Of a stretch of DNA of 64,000 nt, positions 58,307 through 64,000 are shown one piece after another; the first letter of the stretch is position 1, and each line of letters starts with the position of its first letter. Origin of the DNA: Chrysomallon squamiferum (lineage: Eukaryota > Mollusca > Gastropoda > Neomphalida > Peltospiridae); contig CM022674.1 in NCBI GenBank assembly GCA_012295275.1, forward strand, positions 9,136,260-9,200,259. Reading direction: 5' to 3'. The notes beneath the pieces were generated by a model. The model was given only the letters and a program-made list of their open reading frames with translations, made no database searches and was not told the origin of the DNA. The position numbers were made by a program, and so were the translations under genes.

Positions 58307-61300
58307 AACAATCTGTATTTAAAGAACTATAAGTCTGTACGTCAAGAACTAGAATTCACTATGTAAAGAACTAGAAGTGACTATGTAAAGAACTGGAAGT
58401 CTCTATATAAAACTAACAGAGATATCTATGTAAAGTACTAGAAGTGTTTGTATAAAGTATTCGAAATCTCTATATATAAAGTATTAAAATTCTGTATTTA
58501 AATAACTATAAGTCACTATGGAAAATACTAAAATTTTGTAAAGCATTGGCAGTCTTTGCAAAGCATTAGAAGTCTATGTAAAGTACTAGAAATCTCTGTG
58601 TAAAATGTGTCTCTATGTGAAGTACTAGAAGTCTCTATATGAAGTACTAAAAGAATCTATGTAAAGTACTAGAAGTCTCTATGTAAAGTATCTCTGTTAA
58701 GTACCAGAAGTTTCTTCTTAAGTACTAGAAGTCGCTGTGTAAAATACTAGAAGTTGCTGTGTAAAGTACTAGAAGTCTCTGTGTAAAGTACTAGAAGTCT
58801 CTGTGTAAAGTACTAGAAGTCTCTGTGTAAAGTACTAGAAGTCACAGTGTAAAGTACTAGAAGTCTCTGTGTAAAGTACTAGAAGTCTGTGTAAAGTACT
58901 AGAAGTCTGTGTAAAGTACTAGAAGTCTCTGTGTAAAGTACTAGAAGTCTGTGTAAAGTACTAGAAGTTTATGTGTAAAGTACTAGAAGTTTATGTGTAA
59001 AGTACTAGAAGTCTGTGTAAAGTACTAGAATTCTCTGTGTAAAGTACTAGAAGTCGCTGTGTAAAGTACTAGAAGTCTGTGTAAAGTACTAGAAGTTTCT
59101 GTGTAAAGTACTAGAAGTCCGTGTAAAGTACTAGAAGTCGCTGTGTAAAGTACTAGAAGTCGCTGTGTAAAGTACTAGAAGTCGCTGTGTAAAGTACTAG
59201 AAGTCGCTGTGTAAAGTACTAGAATTCTCTGTGTAAAGTACTAGAAGTCGCTGTGTAAAGTACTAGAAGTCTGTGTAAAGTACTAGAAGTTTCTGTGTAA
59301 AGTACTAGAAGTCCGTGTAAAGTACTAGAAGTCGCTGTGTAAAGTACTAGAAGTCGCTGTGTAAAGTACTAGAAGTCTCTGTGTAAAGTACTAGACGTCC
59401 ATGTATGATACTAGAAGTCTGTATAAAATACTAGAAGTCGCTGTGTAAAGTACTAGAAGTCGCTGTGTAAAGTACTAGAAGTCTGTGTAAAGTACTAGAA
59501 GTTTCTGTGTAAAGTACTAGAAGTCCGTGTAAAGTACTAGAAGTCTCTGTGTAAAGTACTAGAAGTCGCTGTGTAAAGTACTAGAAGTCTGTGTAAAGTA
59601 CTAGAAGTCGCTGTGTAAAGTACTAGAAGTCTCTGTGTAAAGTACTAGAAGTCTCTGTGTAAAGTACTAGAAGTCCATGTATGATACTAGAAGTCTCTGT
59701 ATAGAATACTAGAAGTCGCTGTGTAAAGTACTAGAAGTCTGTGTAAAGTACTAGAAGTTTCTGTATAAAGTACTAGAAGTCCGTGTAAAGTACTAGAAGT
59801 CGCTGTGTAAAGTACTAGAAGTCCATGTAAAGTACTAGAAGTCTCTGTATAAAATACTAGAAATATCTGTGTAAAGTACTAGAAGTCGCTGTGTAAAGTA
59901 CTAGAAGTCTCTGTGTAAAGTACTAGAAGTCCACGTAAAGTACTAGACGTCTCTGTATAAAATACTAGAAGTCTCTGTGTAAAGTACTAGAAGTCTCTGT
60001 GTAAAGAACTAGAAGTCCATGTAAAGTACTAGAAGTCTCTGTATAAAATACTAGAAGTATCTGTGTAAAGTACTAGAAGTCGCTGTGTAAAGTACTAGAA
60101 GTCTGTGTAAAGTACTAGAAATCTGTGTAAAGTACTATAAGTCGCTGTGTTTAGTACTAGAAGTCACTGTGTAAAGTACTAGAAGTCTGTGTAAAGTACT
60201 AGAAGTCCGTGTAAAGTACTAGAAGTCTGTGTAAAGTACTAGAAGTCACTGTGTAAAGTACTAGAAGTCTGTGTAAAGTACTAGAAGTCTCTGTGTAAAG
60301 TACTAGAAGTCTCTGTGTAAAGTACTAGAAGTTGCTGTGTAAAGTACTAGAAGTCACTGTGTAAAGTACTAGAAGTCCGTGTAAAGTACTAGAAGTTGCT
60401 GTGTAAAGTACTAGAAGTCTCTGTGTAAAGTACTAGAAGTCTCTGTGTAAAGTACTAGAAGTTGCTGTGTAAAGTACTAGAAGTCACTGTGTAAAGTACT
60501 AGAAGTCTCTGTGTAAAGTATTAGAAGTCTGTGTAAAATACTAGAAGTCTCTGTGTAAAGCACTAGAAGTCACTGTGTAAAGTACTAGAAGTTGCTGTGT
60601 AAAGTACTAGAAGTCTCTGTGTAAAGTACTAGAAGTCACTGTGTAAAGTACTAGAAGTCTCTGTGTAAAGTACTACAAGTTGCTGTGTAAAGTTCGAAGT
60701 CTGTGTAAAGTTCGAAGTCTGTGTGTAAAGTACTAGAAGTCTCTGTGTAAAGTATTAGAAGTCTGTGTAAAATACTAGAAGTCTCTGTGTAAAGCACTAG
60801 AAGTCACTGTGTAAAGTACTAGAAGTCTGTGTAAAGTACTAGAAGTCTCTGTGTAAAGTACTAGAAGTCTCTGTGTAAAGTACTAGAAGTCACTATGTAA
60901 AGTACTAGAAGTCTGTGTAAAGTACTAGAAATCTGTGTAAAGTACTAGAAGTCTCTGTGTAAAGTACTAGAAGTCTGTGTAAAGTACTAGAATTCTCTGT
61001 GTAAAGTACTAGAAGTCGCTGTGTAAAGTACTAGAAGTCGCTGTGTAAAGTACTAGAAGTTTGTGTAAAGTACTAGAAGTCTGTGTAAAGTACTAGAAAT
61101 CTGTGTAAAGTACTATAAGTCGCTGTGTAAAGTACTAGAAGTCTGTGTAAAGTACTAGAAGTCTGTGTAAAGTACTAGAAATCTGTGTAAAGTACTAGAA
61201 GTCTGTGTAAAGTACTAGAAGTCTCTGTGTAAAATACTAGAAGTTGCTGTGTAAAGTACTAGAAGTCACTGTGTAAAGTACTAGAAGTAGCTGTGTAAAG

Positions 61301-62782
61301 TACTAGAAGTCTCTGTGTAAAGTACTAGAAGTTTATGTGTAAAGTATTAGAAGTCTGTGTAAAGTACTAGAAGTCTGTGTAAAGTACTAGAAGTCACTGT
61401 GTAAAGTACTAGATGTCGCTGTGTAAAGTACTAGAAGTCTCTGTGTAAAGTACTAGAAGTCTCTGTGTAAAGTACTAGAAGTCTGTGTAAAGTATTAGAA
61501 GTAGCTGTGTAAAGTATTAGAAATCTGTGTAAAGTACTAGAAGTCTCTGTGTAAAGTACTAGAAGTCTCTGTGTAAAGTATTAGAAATCTGTGTAAAGTA
61601 CTAGAAGTCTCTGTGTAAAGTACTAGAAGTCTCTGTGTAAAGTACTAGAAGTCTCTGTGTAAAGTATTAGAAATCTGTGTAAAGTACTAGAAGTCTCTGT
61701 GTAAAGTACTAGAAGTCCATGTAAAGTACTAGAAGTCTCTGTATAAAATACTAGAATTCTCTGTGTAAAGTACTAGAAGTCGCTGTGTAAAGTACTAGAA
61801 GTCGCTGTGTAAAGTACTAGAAGTTTGTGTAAAGTACTAGAAGTCTGTGTAAAGTACTATAAGTGGCTGTGTAAAGTACTATAAGTGGCTGTGTAAAGTA
61901 CTAGAAGTCTGTGTAAAGTACTAGAAATCTGTGTAAAGTACTAGAAGTCTGTGTAAAGTACTAGAAATCTGTGTAAAGTACTAGAAGTCTGTGTAAAGTA
62001 CTAGAAGTCTCTGTGTAAAATACTAGAAGTTGCTGTGTAAAGTACTAGAAGTCACTGTGTAAAGTACTAGAAGTCACTGTGTAAAGTACTAGAAGTAGCT
62101 GTGTAAAGTTCGAAGTATGTGTGTAAAGTACTAGAAGTCTCTGTGTAAAGTATTAGAAGTCTGTGTAAAGTACTAGAAGTCTCTGTGTAAAGTACTAGAA
62201 GTCCTGTGTAAAGTACTAGAAGTCTGTGTAAAGTACTAGAAGTCTCTGTGTAAAGTATTAGAAGTCTCTGTGTAAAGTACTAGAAGTCACTGTGTAAAGT
62301 ACTAGAAGTCACTGTGTAAAGTATTAGAAGTCTGTGTAAAGTAATAGAAGTCTCTGTGTAAAGTACTAGATGTCGCTGTGTAAAGTACTAGAAGTCGCTG
62401 TGTAAAGTACTAGAAGTCTGTGTAAAGTACTAGAAGTCCGTGTAAAGTACTAGAAGTCTGTGTAAAGTACTAGAAGTCTCTGTGTAAAGTACTAGAAGTC
62501 TCTGTGTAAAGTACTAGAAGTCACTGTGTAAAGTATTAGAAGTCTGTGTGTAAAGTACTAGAAGTCTCTGTGTAAAGTACTAGATGTCTCTGTGTAAAGT
62601 ACTAGAAGTCTCTGTGTAAAGTACTAGAAGTCTGTGTAAAGTACTAGAAGTCCGTGTAAAGTACTAGAAGTCTGTGTAAAGTACTAGAAGTCACTGTGTA
62701 AAGTACTAGAAGTTTCTGTGTAAAGTACTAGAAGTCCGTGTAAAGTACTAGAAGTTGCTGTGTAAAGTACTAGAAGTCTGTA
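58307..62782 (+). repeat. 4.5-kb satellite of 20- and 22-bp units
   Basis: The unit is GTGTAAAGTACTAGAAGTCT plus CT; losing two bases gives a 20-bp form. By length about 200 copies are present. The invariant core AAAGTACTAGAAGT contains the palindrome AGTACT, and a variable tetramer (CTCT, CGCT, CACT, TGCT, TTCT, CCGT, CCAT) distinguishes units. The left 400 bp (58307-58720) is degenerate with AAGAACTAGAAG and AAAGTATTAG forms. The interior is homogeneous, and the right edge is abrupt at 62782. Higher-order blocks recur in the interior. Every frame hits TAA or TAG in nearly every unit, so it is noncoding. Confidence 0.98.
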
Positions 62783-63309
62783 TGAAAACATTTTATTATG
62801 ATACAACAGATCAGTACTTACCACAGCATTTCTGTCATACACTGATAAGTGCAAGTTCTCATGAAATATTAGTACAAAAGAAATACATCATGACAGGGAT
62901 AAAAAAACAGAGAAAAAATAATATAAAGAGAGATATTAACAACAATTAAATGGAATTTTACAAATATTTCCTTAATTTTATTTTATATTTGAAAACCGTT
63001 TCAAAGCTGTCAGTAGTAAACTGTGTCGTGCGTCACCCTAATATCAAAACTCTATTTCACTGTCCAACCAAACATTTCAAATAAATTGTTTATTATTTAT
63101 TCTGGGACTTGTTAAAGTTAGTGAGTTATTATTATTTTTTTTTTTTAGGGTTAAATGTCTTCACAGACTAATCTTACTAGACGATTATAACATTATGAAA
63201 CAACAGGTCAGCATGACATTTAGAAACAAATACAAACAGATAATTAGTAAAAATATTATATAAAAACTATTTCTCAACAAGTTACAAAACAGACTGGAAA
63301 GAGCTATCA
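62783..63309. other. AT-rich spacer right of the satellite
   Basis: Moderately AT-rich sequence without repeats. A 64-codon frame at 62755-62949 starts inside the satellite and is an artefact. Confidence 0.6.
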
Positions 63310-63750
63310 GTAACAGCAAATCATTTATTTTCTTTTTTAACTTTTTTTTTAGGAATCTTCCATCTGCAATTTACAGAAGTATCCATCTAATCAGCTGGGA
63401 ACAGATTCCTCCATGTTTCTTTATTTCTAATGTCTTCAAAAATAGGTCTCTGAAAAAAAGTTGTTAAAATTTCCGGCGATGGTGGCAGCAGGCTCCTTGA
63501 CTTTGGTAAATCACCTCAGGGTGGTTAATAACAGCCATCAATGAATGATGCATAAAGACCAAAACGCCTGTTGTATAACCCTGATATTACATCCCCCTTT
63601 GTCAGCTATCATAACATAACACAGCACTCACAAATTCATATTCTTCATTATAGTGCTTTGGGCTGTGAGATACAAAATGACATGCACATGGAAAGTGGGA
63701 ACACGTAGAGAACAAATACTTCAAAACATCTTTGATATTTCAAGTTTTAA
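63310..63750. promoter_or_regulatory. Candidate cis-regulatory island
   Basis: GC-richer non-repetitive block with TTTCCGGCGATGGTGGCAGC (about 63471), GGTGGTTAATAACAGCC (about 63521) and CCATCAATGAATGATGCATA (about 63536). The last combines Pbx/Hox-like ATCAAT and POU-like ATGCATA cores. It has no open frame. The contrast with the AT-rich flanks on both sides is strong. Confidence 0.4.
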
Positions 63751-64000
63751 TTAACACGAACATTACCACTGAATCATGTTTTTCTTTTCTTTTTAAACAA
63801 TTTCCAGATTATATTTTTTAAATTATTTAAATCTACATTTTTCATTAAAATATTTTTCATTTTCTCTTTTGAAATCTTTGAATATGTTCATTGAAATTTT
63901 ATCCAAATATGAAAAACTGAAAATATACTGTTTACATACATTTCTTGTTTTATATTAAAGAGCATAATTTTATAATTTTTCATTTTAAAAGATATATGAA
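63751..64000. other. AT-rich spacer at window end
   Basis: A/T-rich sequence with nothing recognisable. Confidence 0.7.

Noticed and set aside
58307-62782. CRISPR-like array (constant core, variable spacer)
   Set aside because: The 'spacers' are only four to six bases and drawn from a few variants, and the sequence is animal nuclear DNA. It is a satellite.
62755-62949. 64-codon frame at the end of the satellite
   Set aside because: It starts within a satellite unit and runs into AT-rich sequence with a Lys/Asn-rich tail.

Overview
The window reads as nuclear DNA from an invertebrate animal. It is very AT-rich (by eye about 70% or more A+T, not computed), has few CpGs, is full of microsatellites and minisatellites, and has no closely packed genes. 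The longest open frame is 112 codons, and most frames above 60 codons lie inside tandem repeats or chance AT-rich sequence. Splice-like signals, a pogo/Tigger-type transposon relic and a tRNA-like SINE relic fit a metazoan. A mollusc or other lophotrochozoan is a guess from repeat style only; no gene here identifies the species.

Layout. 1-9.8 kb: AT-rich spacer with microsatellites, a transposon end (2279-2690), a GC-richer unexplained island (3350-3730), a 145-bp dispersed direct repeat (4843-4984 and 7188-7332), a SINE-like fragment (about 6226-6340) and a 32-bp minisatellite (8264-8577). 9.8-30 kb: mostly AT-rich spacer with simple repeats, an imperfect palindrome (12071-12132), two enhancer-like islands (17855-18110 and 20720-21490), a 27/29-bp minisatellite (23068-23541) and a composite AAT/AAAT tract (26264-26457). 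28.3-38 kb: the most gene-like part, with one plus-strand exon-like segment (28346-28444), minus-strand exon candidates (30567-30645, 33619-33744, 34428-34442) and several GC-richer islands with transcription-factor motifs. 37.9-43 kb: two more minisatellites. 43-50 kb: islands separated by AT-rich spacer. 50.7-52.5 kb: a pair of 235-bp inverted arms at about 93% identity around a 1.04-kb loop. 53-58 kb: long poly(A), degenerate repeats and one exon-like frame. 58.3-62.8 kb: a 4.5-kb satellite of 20/22-bp units with higher-order structure. 63.3-63.75 kb: a last enhancer-like island.

Interpretation. It looks like a long intron or gene desert beside, or inside, a gene transcribed on the minus strand, with scattered candidate regulatory islands. 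I found no complete protein-coding gene, no RNA gene and no intact mobile element. Exon calls rest on splice consensus and open frame only, and none of the encoded peptides was recognised. The strongest unusual structures are the inverted-repeat pair, the 4.5-kb satellite, and the minisatellites whose 27-, 33- and 81-bp periods create spurious open frames.
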